Shown piece by piece: positions 1 to 11,800 of a stretch of 35,944 bases of DNA. The translations under genes and the position numbers were made by a program. The DNA comes from Gnetum montanum. Its lineage: Eukaryota > Streptophyta > Gnetopsida > Gnetales > Gnetaceae. The DNA lies in assembly GCA_015680685.1 (NCBI GenBank), contig MNCI01006585.1, forward strand, positions 364,965-400,908. The letters run 5' to 3'. Positions within the stretch are counted from its first letter, which is position 1. Every line of letters starts with the position of its first letter. Under the pieces are notes generated by a model. It saw nothing but the letters and a program-made list of their open reading frames with translations. It was not told the origin of the DNA and searched no databases.

Positions 1-249
1 CCCCCTCCCCACCCCAACATGACTGAATTATTAGCATGAATGGCCATCTCCCCCATGACTGAATTGAATGGGGGAGATCCAAAAGATTGAGCATGCATGG
101 CCATTAATTGAGACATTCTTTCCACTGGTTGTTTTTTTGTATAAGGAAAGGTTTAGGTTGTTGGTTGTTAATAAAAAATCTCTTACTTGGGCTATTAGGA
201 TGGTATATCATCATGGCCCTAGATGGAAAGGTTTCATCTATAATGTAAG

Positions 250-1110
250 GGTCATGCTATAATGTTTGAAATTTGGTATGTTGAGGTACGTGCATGGGGT
301 TCCAATAGAGCACCTTATCTCTTGGTTGAAACTTTACTTTCCATATCTTAAGGTCATGATGTTGTTTGTTATGTGCCTTGTGCACTTCATTTGATGATAG
401 GACCACTAATCTATTCTCATCTAGCATGTTGAGATTCATCAGTCTTTCTCTTTGGCCTAGACTTAAGTCCAAGTTAAGGTTACAAACTATTGAAAGTGTA
501 CAAAGCTCGGCTTGGATGGAAAGCATTGGAAGTTTTCCATACACAAGCTCATAAGGAGAATACCTAATAGGAAGTTTCCACATTGACTAATAAGCCCAAA
601 GAGCATTGTTGAGTTTATTACTCCAGTCCTTCCTATATTTACTAATTGTTCATATTAGTATTTTAGTAATTTCCCTATTGGTGACCTCAACTTAACTATT
701 GGCTTGGGGGGTGGTATGGAGTTATTAGTTTATGTTCAACCCCTAAGCATTGCATGAGCTTTTGAAAAGTGGCGTTTGTAAAGTGTGTCCCATTATCAAA
801 AACTAGTGCTCATGGCACACCAAACCTATTGACAATATTTTGTTGTACAAATTGTGCTACCATAGAGGATAAATAGTCGATGACGATAGCAACTTCAGCC
901 CATTTGGTATACTAATCAATAGCCACTATGATGTAGGTCTTTCTATTTGACATAGGGTTGATGGGCCCCATGAAATCAATCCCCCAAAGATCGAAAGGCT
1001 CTAGTCGTTGGATCCACTATTGCAACCCTTCCATGCGCACGGTCATCCCTCTATCACGTTGGCACTAGTCACATGAATGGAAGAAGTGATGGACATCCCA
1101 GAAGAGTGTG
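250..1110 (-). pseudogene. L1 integrase
   Basis: PFDLWGIDFMGPINPM (about 998-950) carries the first catalytic Asp, YIIVAIDQYTKWAEV follows, and VFDNGTHFTNATFQ (about 805-765) carries the second. HKLITPYHPPSQ leads into the third-acid region, where stops have arisen (about 720-680). YSPYELVYGK and a conserved C-terminal stretch (583-257) follow. The frame is broken in several places. Confidence 0.8.
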
Positions 1111-1349
1111 GGCCAATAACATCCTACGATGAGGATTTTAATGGTCATCTTTCTTCTAACATAGTGGCCCCTACAAAGACCCTCATGTGCATACTAGAGG
1201 ACTCGAAGTTGATCTATATTAGGGACACACCATTGAACCAAGCCATCAACGCAACTCTTGGTGAGGTTGCCCTTGATCTCCATGAAGTTTTTGGCCTGAT
1301 GAAGAAACTTTTGCTTCTTCTTGTTGTCCCACTCTTGTGGCATATCCTA

Positions 1350-1870
1350 AGTGAGTAGATAGGAAAGGATGTTTTCATACCAATTTGTTTCCTTGGGAGT
1401 TTGAGAATTAACACTACCAAAGAGGAGTTCATCAGGAAATTGATTAGATAATGGACTCTCATCCTCTTTCTTATCCCATCTCAACTGAGACAAGTGGCCA
1501 ATTACCACATCCTCATTCTTCTTTTGGTCAACCATCATCAAATCAAACTCTTGGAGGATCACCAGCCACCATGTGATACAAGGGCTCACTATTGGCTTAT
1601 TCATTAGGAATCATATGGATCTGTGATCAATGTGCACAAACACTTTGTATCCAAGCACATAATGCCTAAATTTTTCTAAGACATACACCACTACCATAAG
1701 CTCCTTTTCAGCGATGGTGTAGTTGAGTTTTGCACCCACAATGCTTCTACTTGCATAGTGGATGTAATATGAACGTTTCTAATTGTCCATATGTGTAAAC
1801 ACAACCCCTAAGGCATAATTGGATGCATCTGTCATGATGTGGAATGGTCTAGACCAATCCGATGCTTGTG
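1350..1870 (-). pseudogene. L1 RNase H
   Basis: The minus strand shows a TDASNYALGVVFTH stretch (about 1835-1795), YTIAEKELMVVVYVLEKFRH (about 1720-1665), VFVHIDH (about 1640), then LQEFDLMM and a GHLSQL end (about 1550-1480) corresponding to ADHLSRL in relatives. The first catalytic Asp and the Glu of AEKEL are kept, but stops interrupt the frame. Confidence 0.8.
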
Positions 1871-1999
1871 GAATTGGAGTTTCTATGAGTTTCTGTTTCA
1901 GTTGTTGGGATGCATTTTTTTCATTTTTTGATCCAAACAAATGATGCATCTTTTTTTGTAAGTTCTACCAACAGCTTGAAAATCTTTAAGAAGTTTTCA

Positions 2000-3010
2000 A
2001 TGAAGTGTCAGTAATAACTAATGTGGCCAAGGAATAACCTCACATCCTTTACTGTTTCGAGTTATCTCGTTATTCCTTAGATGACCCTTATTTTCTCTGG
2101 GTCCACCTTGATCCATTTATTTGAAATCCAATGCCCCAAGATAATGTTCTCTTGGACCATGAGGTGGCTCTTCTGCCAGTTGAGCCCTACGTTAGTCTCC
2201 ACACATCTTTTGAACACTTGCTCAAGGTGGTCTAATGCTTACTCAAATGTGGCCCCATAGGTGGAGAAGTCATTCATGAAGACTTCTACCTACTTCTAAT
2301 CTATTGCTAAAAGATGCTAAGGACCAATCGTTGAAATGTGACAAGAGCATTGCATAGGCTAAAGAGCATCTTTTGGTATGCAAAAGTTCCCTAAGGACTT
2401 GTGAACATTGTCTTGGGCTGGTCCTCTGGTGTGATCTAGATTTGGTTATAACCACTATAACCATCCAGAAAGCTATAGTAACAATGCCCCACAATGGTAT
2501 CTAGTACTTGGTCCACAAATGGCAATGGAAAATGATCTTTATAAGTTGCCATATTTAACAACCTAAATTCTATATAGACTCTCCATTTTTTCTCCTCCTT
2601 TGGCACAATAACCAGTGGGCTAACCCACTCGCTATCCGCAATTGGATGAATAAACCTGACCTTGAGGAGTCATTCAATCTCCTCTTTAACGATTTGCTTG
2701 AGTTTTGAATTCAAGCATCTTTGTGGCTGTCTCTTTAGTTTGATGGAGGAGTCTATATAAATTCTATTCTAGCATATCCTTAGATTAATTCCTATTACCT
2801 CATGATATGACCAAGAAAAGGCTATTAGCCATTTGTTCACAACTTCCAGCAATTTCTTCTTATGTGTAGGAGCAAGTGTGGCATTGATAATGACCAACTT
2901 GCCATTATTTAGAAATGCATACTCCATTCCTACCGATAGAGCCTCTAATTCAAGGGACTCTTGCTTAAAAGTTTTAGGGAACTCCAACTCTCCCCAATTA
3001 GTCTCACTTT
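2000..3010 (-). pseudogene. L1 reverse transcriptase
   Basis: In order on the minus strand: EYAFLNNGKLVIINATL (2930-2875), a WVSPLVIVPK stretch (2635-2600), FRLLNMATYKDHFPLPFVDQ (2570-2510), FLDGYSGYNQ (2475-2445), then the catalytic-loop region VEVFMNDFSTYGATFE (about 2295-2250) and LNWQKSHLMVQE. The catalytic FMDD is FMND, as in R1. Several in-frame stops are present. Confidence 0.8.
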
Positions 3011-3229
3011 GTGCATCAAAGAATTGGCAATGGAGCTACTCCAACTTATCCATGCCTTCAACATTGGAGCTAGTAAGGCTCTTAGCTAGTTCCATGCATA
3101 TTATTGATCTAGCCTCATTGTCAATTGTCAACCACTAAGTGTCCTCCTATTTAGTGGCTGCTACATACATGCACCTTTGAATCTCTGTGATCTCTGCACA
3201 CTAACTGCATACATGAAGTGATGTGCCTT

Positions 3230-3650
3230 TGATGATCTATAGTCTTTGCATGTAGTGGCACCTTATGTCACTGTACATGATGCATGGAACTCTCTTATTC
3301 TCAATTTTTCCATATTCATTTTCCTTGGAAATTTTCAAGGAAAGGTCTCTGATCCCTAACCTGGCATCTATGGTGCTTAACCATGCTCTTCCTATGATGA
3401 TAAGCAAGTCTGCTTTGGTATATTCCACTTGGATCACTAAAAAATCAATAGGATATGATCACTCATAGACTGTGGTCATAATATCCTTCACCAATCCCAA
3501 AGGAACAATGATGGATTGGTCTACCAGCTCCAATCTAATGTTGTTGTTTTTTTAATGGAGGCAAGTTCCAGGCTTTGTACATTTCTTGCAAAATCAAGTT
3601 AACTTCGAAACCTAAATCCAAAAGAGCCTTACATGGATTATTTCTAGCAA
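3230..3650 (-). pseudogene. L1 aspartic protease region
   Basis: CKALLDLGFEVNL (3635-3597) corresponds to the DLGASVN active-site motif of Athila/Tat proteases, with Phe-Glu in place of Ala-Ser. About 50 codons later NLPPLKK follows, and near 3437-3300 the strings IIIGRAWLSTIDARLGIRD match the protease C-terminus (IILGRPWL in relatives). Stops separate the parts. Confidence 0.7.
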
Positions 3651-4399
3651 TCTATAAGTAGATAAGAGGACACCAGGATCAAATCTCTTCTTGGGAAGAT
3701 GGTCAATCTTGATCCAATTTGTGACCACATGGGTCAACATGACAGTGTGTAATTGGAGGGCACTTTGGTTTGAAGGTTGCTTAATGAAAATTTCAAAGAT
3801 TAAAGTAGCAGGGTTAACATCCACTAGTGTCTATGAGGGCTTTGTGGGATTGTTGGTTTTGAAGAATGGCCTCCTGTGAGGCTTGGATTCAGATTTACTT
3901 GGTTGAGGAGTCGATTGCAGATGTATCACCCTTGTAGTGTTTCTTTGCTATGGTTGGTTAGGTATTTCACCCTACATGGATGGAGTATGTGACAAAGTTA
4001 ATGATGGTGGTGCAAGAGTGGATGGGTGTTGATAAGGATAGTAAGGAAATGGGGACTTCCCCCTTGGAGAAGGCACTCTATAGTATTCAGAAGGATAGTA
4101 GTGGTGTGGGAAGGAAGCTTTGACTAAAAGAGTCACATGGAGAGATTGGTTGCTAAACATAGTACCCATAAGGATCAAGTTGGTGATTGGAAGGTGGTAT
4201 CCCCTACAACTATGGGTGTTGTCATTGCTGGTACTACTTTTGAGGTTGAGATGGCACTCCACTTGGATAGTAAACTTGTCGGTGGAATTGTTATCGATAA
4301 TTGCCTTGTGGATAAGGCAACCTCCTGGGTGCTTACCGTTTTGCCAATCTAGAATTTAAAGCATACACCCTAGATTCTTGTAATTATGAAAATAAAGGG

Positions 4400-6175
4400 C
4401 AACATTCCTTGGGATGTTCATATTGGCAAATGTCACATCTCTCATCATCAGATTCTGAATCTACAACCTCCTCTACTGTCGTAGCTTTGCCTTTATCTTT
4501 GCGATATTCATGTTCAACCTCCTTTTTCTTCCTTCATTCACGACCACTGCCTCCTTGATCTCTACGTTCCTCTAAAATCTTTAGAGTAGTTTGAAACTTC
4601 TCATTCAAGAAGCCCCACATCTTATCAACCTAATCAATATTTCAGTAACAAATTTTTGGATCAGCGAGATTTTTCTCTTCACGACTTCATCAAGTGGTGC
4701 CTCCTCCTCATTCTCATAGAAATGGACCCCCCTCTTGCAGATGGAGGGGTCTCTATTGTATTCTTTTGCACTTTCCCATTTTTTCAATTCTCCTTCCTCT
4801 TTGGCTACTTACTTAATAAGCCTTTGAATTTGATGGATCCTTAGCTCAGAACACCTCCCTTGGGCATAGACCCCAAAGGTTCTCCTTATTTCAATTCTAA
4901 GCCCATCTATGATATGGTGTAGCTAATCCCGTTGAGAGTATCCATGGCTTGGACATTGGTGCAACAAAGAGTAATACTTGCCCATAGCCCCATCCAAGGA
5001 CTTGTAAGTATTTTTTTTTTCCACCCTTGGATTTGCCCCCTCAGATTGGACACTTTGGAGTACATTTGGTATTTTTTATTGAACAACTCTAGCATCGTAC
5101 TCCATCATCAAATAGATTCTGGTTCCTAGAATCGGTACCAGATTTCTACTTCTTTTATGAGTGTCCTTGGGAATAGTTTCAACTTTTTCTATTCATTTTC
5201 CACATTTTGCAAGGCACACACATCATGAAAGGCTTGCAAATGATTATGTGGATCTAAATTGTATTCCTCCTCAAATCTGGGGATATTGTTGATACCTAGC
5301 CGAGTAATGCAGCTATCCTTCAAGTGCCTAGTCGAAATTCTAACTACCTTTGAAACATTTAGCATATTCTTGGTAGCTAGCAGAGATTCATGGTCATAAT
5401 AGTCTCTGTGGCCCCTATTATGAATATGATGTCTATGATGAGTCCTACTATGCCTTCATTCTCTGTGACGTTCATTCCCCTGTTGTTGCTCATGCTCCTA
5501 GTCCTTGTTTTCCTGATGGGATCTACGATTATCCCTATCCTACCATTCATCTCCATCATGATCTCTATTGCTTCTTCCATGGTCCTAACCTCTACTTCTC
5601 CTGTCAAAGTTGGAGGAGTAAGACAATGAAGTTGATGATGAAGGCAATGATGAAGGCAAAGAGGAAGGTGAATCAGCACCTGAACAGTGCCTACTACCTC
5701 CTCTTCTTTGGTCCCTACCCCAATCATCATGTTTATTTTTCTCTTGGTGTCTATCATGGTTACTGCCTCTAGATGAATGGTTATGGATACCATCTTTTGA
5801 GACCCCCTGATTTTGAAACCCATTCTTCCCATCACCAAAATTGTCCACAGTTGACTACAACCATTGGTTAAGGTTCTCCCCATCAAAGAGAGGGGGAGAA
5901 TCTATATATTGGGAGGCACCTAAAAAGAAGTCCTCACCTTCTTTGTAGGTTTGCAAGAACAAGTGATTAGGAAACCTTTTGCCTTTTGAAGCCTCATATT
6001 GAGCTTCCATTTGCAAATCTTTCTTCCATTGGGCCTCTGTGGGGTGATAATCCCAGTAGGCATGGTCTTGAACCTAATACTCTGCATTAAGTTCGACAAT
6101 GCCCAACTTGATGAGATTTCTCAATAGCATTGCAAGAATGGATTGGTTGAGAGGCAACATAATGTTGCCCTCCAT
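4400..6175 (-). pseudogene. L1 gag
   Basis: It starts MEGNIMLP at 6175, like R1 gag (MEGNIVLP). It has an Arg/Asp/His/Ser-rich middle (about 5850-5400), then the retrotransposon gag domain (NNIPRFE, DPHNHLQAFHDVCAL, KLKLFPRTLIKE and WSTMLELFNKKYQMYSKVSN; about 5300-5030), and ends with a zinc knuckle CDICQYEHPKECCP (about 4460-4420). Several stops and shifts interrupt it. Confidence 0.8.
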
Positions 6176-6486
6176 GTTCCTCCATCATAGCTACTAATCC
6201 TGATGTAGGATGAAGGTGAAATCTGGGGAGTAAGCATTCGGATGAATATAGATAATTTTGAACTATTAGGGCACTTGCATCTTTTGGCCTTCATGCCTTT
6301 GATTGGATCCATTCATGAATGATGCTGCAGAATCTTCTCTATGAAAAGAAGCCATTTAAGTGATTCTTTAGAAACATTGTGCATTTGTTATTAGTATTTA
6401 TCTTAATAATTTAGCATTAGTTTCTTTTACAATGTCATTAGATGTTTTCACTATCTTTCCTATGTAACGCACTTAGCTAACTAAAA

Positions 6487-6504
6487 TCCTTAGCAACGAT
6501 GTCA
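6487..6504 (-). other. Primer-binding site of L1 (tRNA-Asp type)
   Basis: The minus strand reads TGACATCGTTGCTAAGGA one base after the LTR end. The Athila/Tat primer site complementary to tRNA-Asp is TGGCGCCGTTGCCGGGGA. All differences are C-to-T or G-to-A transitions, as expected from deaminated methylcytosine. Confidence 0.75.
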
Positions 6505-6505
6505 A

Positions 6506-7356
6506 TGATGAGCAGCGAGTAGTCCCTATGCCCAACCATACAAATCACAAGCGTTGCACTAGTGATCCGGTTGAACTCTATGGTCTTTAGTTCCTAAGTG
6601 CACCAATGAGCAAAGATAATAACTTAAGACATGATCGTTGTCTTCTTGGCTTCACTTGTGTAAGCACAAGTGTATGGTTAAGTGTGAGCCAAGGCACATT
6701 ATTTATATTTATATTTTATTTAATCTAAATGCAAAATAAGAGAAATGATTAAGAATTAACTACTTAACTATCTAGTGCCTTAATTTAACTATCCTGGCAC
6801 AAGCATCCAAGCCCACTTTTTGTTCGCATCCCGAACTTACTTTAACACTACTACGTTACCAAGTGCTTATTGCTCGGCATACCAAATAGCCACTACTGAG
6901 ATTATCAAGTGTTCAATGGTTTGTTCAAAATGGTCATACATATGTGTTGTTATTAAACAGATTAATTAATCAAAGACATTTATGTAAAAATGCATAAGTA
7001 ATAAAGTGCACAAAAGGAAACATTAATCTATCTAAAGTGCTAAAAGGAATGTCAAGAATCTCATCTTTATTGTCAATCACATCATTGTGTTCAAGCACAA
7101 GATGCTTGAATAAAGAACCATGCAATCTTTGAAATCCTACTACAAGCACTCAAAAAATATTTTAACTTTGGGCTAAGAAAATGACAAAACTTCAACTATG
7201 TTATGGACTTAACATACCATAAATGCAGTAGGTGCATGCATTTACATAAACAAAGATAGATACTACATTGACAAACCTGCATTGACGCATCTAACCATGC
7301 CCATCAAAGCTACATCAATGCATGCCCATCAACGCAACCCATCAAGTGAGCCATCA
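6506..7356 (-). repeat. 5' LTR of L1 (about 850 bp)
   Basis: Its 3' edge (plus strand TGATGAGCAG at 6506) abuts the primer site. Its interior aligns with the R1 LTR (28057-28968) and the R2 LTR (33143-34018) along the whole length, for example the stretch reading CACACTTAACCATACACTTGT on the minus strand. The 5' edge at 7356 (CCATCA on the plus strand) is placed by that alignment and may be off by several bases. Confidence 0.75.
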
Positions 7357-8522
7357 CCCATAATAATGTATTATACTTTACTAAGGTATCTTTGATTATT
7401 ATAGGTAGTAGCTAACATCTTTCAAGGTATATACTTAATATTGTAATAGGAGAGTAAGATATTAAGCTTCCAAAAAACAATCAATAGAAAACTAAAAGGT
7501 TGACTTACTTCAAGGATTAATAGAAAACTCTATTTGGTTAGCACTACCTAAAGATGAACTAATAAGAAATATAACATTCCTAAAGTATAACATTCCTAAT
7601 GCATTCAGAAAATCGCATTTATGATATTGTCGCAATGCATACCTTAAAAGAATTAATTTTTCATCATTCTTACTAAAATGGAATCTATTGTTGAAAGAAC
7701 TCGTTACCTTTAAAATATAGATTCAAAGAAAGAGTTTTTCATCGAAAGGATTTAAATATTGGTGAAAGCATAATTGAATAAATGAAATACAATATTAGTG
7801 GATGCATAGTCAAATTGAGAATTCTAAATGAAGTTTGCAATGAAAAGAAATTTACAATTTGATCAATGAAATAAGATGAACCAACTAGACCCACAATACT
7901 TTTAACGTCTCATGTAATACAAGAGTTTTAATACTATAATACATGAAAAGTTAAAAATTTCTATGTAAAAAAACATTCTACATCATGATAATTTACTCTT
8001 TCTTTTTTGCCTATATTTAAAAAAAAATACAGAAAACATGTTAATGTGATAGATGATAATATTGAGATGAACGCTAGACATAAGATAAGAGGGAATTAGT
8101 AATTTTATATTAAAATAAGTCCAAGAATAGCACCGCCACATGATAAAGAAATGAAGGAAAGTTTCCCTTGAGATAGTTTTACCACGTTCAGCAAAGATAA
8201 GCAAATTTACCTATAAAAAAGAGATTTCCTAGTTGAAAAAAAATTACAGCAGCAAAGACAAAAATAGCAAAAGTAGCAAGAAAACACAGATTTTGAAATA
8301 GCTGTTTCTATCGATTAAAAGATAGCCTATATTATGGGAAAGAAAATAAACCATATTGTAGTTTTACGTCAGACTATAATAACATCTTCGAATACATTTA
8401 AAAAGAAAAACAAAAAAAGATACACCAAACCATTTATACAAGGATTTATATAAATGAAATGCCCATGTTCATTGCACCATCTTAATATCAGATGATATGA
8501 TTTGGTTCCTTCAAACTTGACA
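7357..8522. other. Intergenic spacer, nothing recognised
   Basis: About 1.2 kb of strongly AT-rich sequence between the L1 LTR and the 3' end of the BPI/LBP gene. Homopolymer A runs are common; no coding remnant, LTR or RNA gene is seen. Confidence 0.7.
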
Positions 8523-8530
8523 TTTATATT
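8523..8530 (-). terminator. Candidate polyadenylation signal of the BPI/LBP gene
   Basis: On the minus strand this reads AATATAAA, a plant-like near-upstream poly(A) element about 155 nt after the stop codon. It is an inference from position and composition only, since AT-rich sequence gives many such matches. Confidence 0.3.
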
Positions 8531-8685
8531 ACCTATAACCATGATACAACTATATTGGATTTGTCCATACTGGTGTACAATGTGTCGTTACAGCACATTT
8601 AGAAAATGTTAAAATTAGAAAATGTTAAAATAGCAACAGCTGATATCATACAATGTTACAAGAAGAAAGAGTCTGTGGGTACTTA

Positions 8686-8889
8686 TCAGAAAGTAGCAAT
8701 AACATTGGACGTGGATGCATTTTTTTCCAGGTACTCCACATCTGCACAAACCACCATTTGGGATTCACCATACTCTATCTCAGCATTTTTGACACCAAAG
8801 CTATCGACAATGGGAAGTGGAAATCCTTTCTTCAGCTGGGTATTCACCAGTGGAAACACTGCCGTCCTCAGAACAGCTCGCACAATGAC
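8686..8889 (-). CDS. BPI/LBP gene exon 6 (C-terminus and stop)
   Basis: This exon codes residues 435-501 and ends in TGA at 8688-8686. It contains KKGFPLPIVDSFGVKNAEIE, the most conserved part of the C-terminal barrel in the family, and a final SNVIATF tail. The acceptor is TTATGCAG|. The downstream 3' UTR is AT-rich and includes an exact tandem repeat of TTAGAAAATGTTAAAA at about 8599-8630. Confidence 0.93.
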   Translation of the reverse strand, partial: VIVRAVLRTAVFPLVNTQLKKGFPLPIVDSFGVKNAEIEYGESQMVVCADVEYLEKNASTSNVIATF

Positions 8890-11800
8890 CTGCATAATTT
8901 TTTTGACCGTAAATCAACATAGACAGGCAAGGCAGCACTTTATAGATACAAGTCTTTTCAATAGATTTGAGAGATTATTTTGGGAAATGCTGTATCAGGG
9001 GACGGTTTCAAATATGTGTTTCTTACAAAAGAATAGATTTATAAAGTTCATAAGATTGAAAAATAAACAATCAATGCCTAGGTTTTCACTACCACATGTT
9101 TACAGAAAAGAAGTTTTGGATCTGCACATAAGCATCAAGCAAAGATATGCACCCAACCGAATATAGGTTAAGAAGAACTAAGATGAAAGTGTAAACATGG
9201 TTCTCAGTTTTCATTAGTAACCTGGATAAGACCAATATGTAAATTTCCAATATTGCTCCATTTTAGTTCAAGAGAAATATCGCCCAACTCTGCAGTTCCA
9301 GTGATCTTGTTTCCTACAATGCCCATACTTACACGAGCACTGATCGTCTGCAAAATAAAATAGAGAACCACATTGCAGCATATTTTATGAAGATAAAATG
9401 AGTTGTAAAAAAAAAAACAAATATTCCAAAGCTGACAAACTCATGGCCGATGGCAGGCACCTTTTAAAGAAAACATCAACACATCTATCCAACATCGAAG
9501 AAAAGTCCAAAGATACCCAAATTAGCCATTAATAAGTTTTACCATAGATATGCATGCAACTTGTACAGTAGCATCACCATCCACAACATCCATCACAAGG
9601 TCTGAAACAGCCACAGCGGAGACTCCATTCCTTGTTACAGTAAGTCTCGGTGGGGAAGACACAGATATTTCTAACTTCATGTCATCATTTGGATACTTAT
9701 TATACAGCTCTGGAATGATAAGCCTCCAGCTTGCAGTATTCAACAAATATTGCTCTGACCCTTTATCAATTACCAACTTTAACAGTCCTGCCTGTTACAC
9801 ATGAAAATACAAACTATTTAGTATTCTAGACAACATGTTATTTGGAATTCAACAAATGTTTTAAGAACACAAGACCAACTAAGATCAGTAGAAGAGTTGA
9901 TACCTAACACGTATATTATTAACAATAATACTTGGTAAACAAGTCATCATAACCCAGCAGATCTATAAAATCTGGAGTTTTCAACAAAAAACATGAAATA
10001 AACTCCCTCGTAAGGATTAGCCTGTCTGAAGGCAAGCAGCAAAAAGGCATCTAGTTTGTGTCTCTATTTAGGCTGTGGGTTCTCATGTTCCTATCCTACA
10101 TAGATTAAACAAACAGAAAATACCTTTAATAATTATTCGTAAACAGAGTTACTAGTAATTATCATTAGACAATGTTCAGATATCAAGTATTGCACAATAA
10201 AGCTCTCTCCATGTTTCTTATTTTCAAGCTTGCTTGTGGATAACAGTACAAATTTCTACTTGTTGCTATTAATCCATTACGTAGACTGAATAAGCCTTCT
10301 GCAATAGTGGAAAGACCATGCTGCTCAAATGCTCCAACGTATGATTGTTTGAGTCTGCAATCAAATCATCGCTGAAAAACTTATTTTTTATCCTTTCACA
10401 TATACAGATTGATATATGTCAGAAAGGCATAGCTCACTGGGTTAGAGCATGTGGATCATGTTTTGCAAATCAGAAGTTTGATCCCAAGGGTAATGCTGAA
10501 ACACGTGTCAACCTAATGGCACAGTAAAAATAATGTTTATGCTATTATGTCAAGTAGACAATTGTCCATGGAAAATCATCTTCAAATCCTTGGTTTATAT
10601 TAATTATCAGCCCACATAGATGTTATGAAGGCACCATAATAATATACAACCTATTATAAAAGTCCTTGACGTTATTACTGCTTTGTCTACTTCCTTTCTT
10701 TGTATTTGAAAGTGTCTTTGGCCTGTTGTTTTCTATTCTATTTGGAAGCTTTGGCGTACAGTTATTTTACAGCAGCAAGAGCATAACTATGATCTTTCTT
10801 CAAAAGTTAAATATTAAATTCTGAAAGATGTTACTTTTCAGTTACAGATTCAAGCAGAAAAGCTTCCAGTAAAAGCTAAACAATTAATTTGCTTCCTGTG
10901 ATATTAATTTCTTTTTGTTTTGGAGGCTTAAGTTGGGGAAGTTATCAACTTCTGTTGCTATTTGTTTAGTATTTTTTATTGATGTTTTCTTTTGTCTTTA
11001 AAGAGAGAATTCTCATTCTCTTTACACGAAACCCTTTTAGTAAGAAGTGAAAACCCATGAGAGTGCTTCTCAACAAGGGCAAGGCCTGATCCTTTTTCTA
11101 CCCTAAAGGGGAGGTTTTTCAGGTTTGGTTGTGAGGATAAAAACCTAAAAAGGAATCCCTAAAACTGTTGGGCCTTTTCTTTAGACTCTCTTCTAAATTT
11201 TTTTTTAAATTATTATTCTCTTTTTAGGGTGCAACCCAATGCTAACGAAGATAAAAGGCATTCAACAGGCTACGGGAAACTGATGTATCCAAGGGCATGG
11301 TAGAAAAATATGTTTAGGCTATGCTATCAAGTAGACAGCTGGCTAGACATAATTAAACACATTCAATTTTGAGGATAGTCGGAGGTGGCATAATTCATAT
11401 AGCCAAAGAATGTGGTGGTTAGTGGACTATGGAGCATTGGAACAGGATAGTGGCGTGTTTGAAGCTGCCAGGGTGGGAAGGATGGTTTCTGCCATGATAG
11501 AACTACAAAGGAGGAATGTAGTGGTCACCAAGTTGTAATTGAGGCCTTTTCAAACTCTCCTTTGCCTTCTTTGCCCAGGCGAGGGACACATCCTCCTTTC
11601 ACATGGCATCCTCACCTACAGATTTCATGGCTGAAATTAAGGGGAACACGCTAGAGGTTATTGTAAAGGAACATATCTGTACTGTAGTGGAACAGAAGTT
11701 CCAGAATAGCCTGTTTGGCCTTTTTGTTTCTACTGGACCTGGTCCACGCTTGGATCATGTTGGGGAGTGGATCTAACAAAAATCGAAAAATGTTGACATA

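Larger units (their letters stand above)
1..7356 (-). mobile_element. Ty3/gypsy element L1, Athila/Tat type, minus strand, 3' end outside window
   Basis: On the minus strand the order is 5' LTR, primer site, gag, protease, RT, RNase H, integrase, which is the Ty3/gypsy order. A tRNA-Asp-type primer site, a CX2CX3HX4C gag knuckle, a DLG-type protease and an AEKEL-type RNase H fit the Athila/Tat side of plant gypsy elements. Every domain has stops or frameshifts. Positions 1-250 lie beyond the integrase and show nothing coding. The element matches R1 in all parts compared. Confidence 0.85.

Noticed and set aside
5377-5886. A 169-codon Arg/Met-rich minus-strand gene
   Set aside because: It is an out-of-frame reading of the low-complexity middle of L1 gag.
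8606-9166. Plus-strand frame of 186 codons over the end of the BPI/LBP gene
   Set aside because: It overlaps exon 6 antisense and matches no family; the minus-strand exon has clear homology and splice sites.
10424-10495. A functional tRNA gene
   Set aside because: A and B boxes are present, but the acceptor and anticodon stems do not pair well, and the downstream body recurs elsewhere, which fits a SINE head better.
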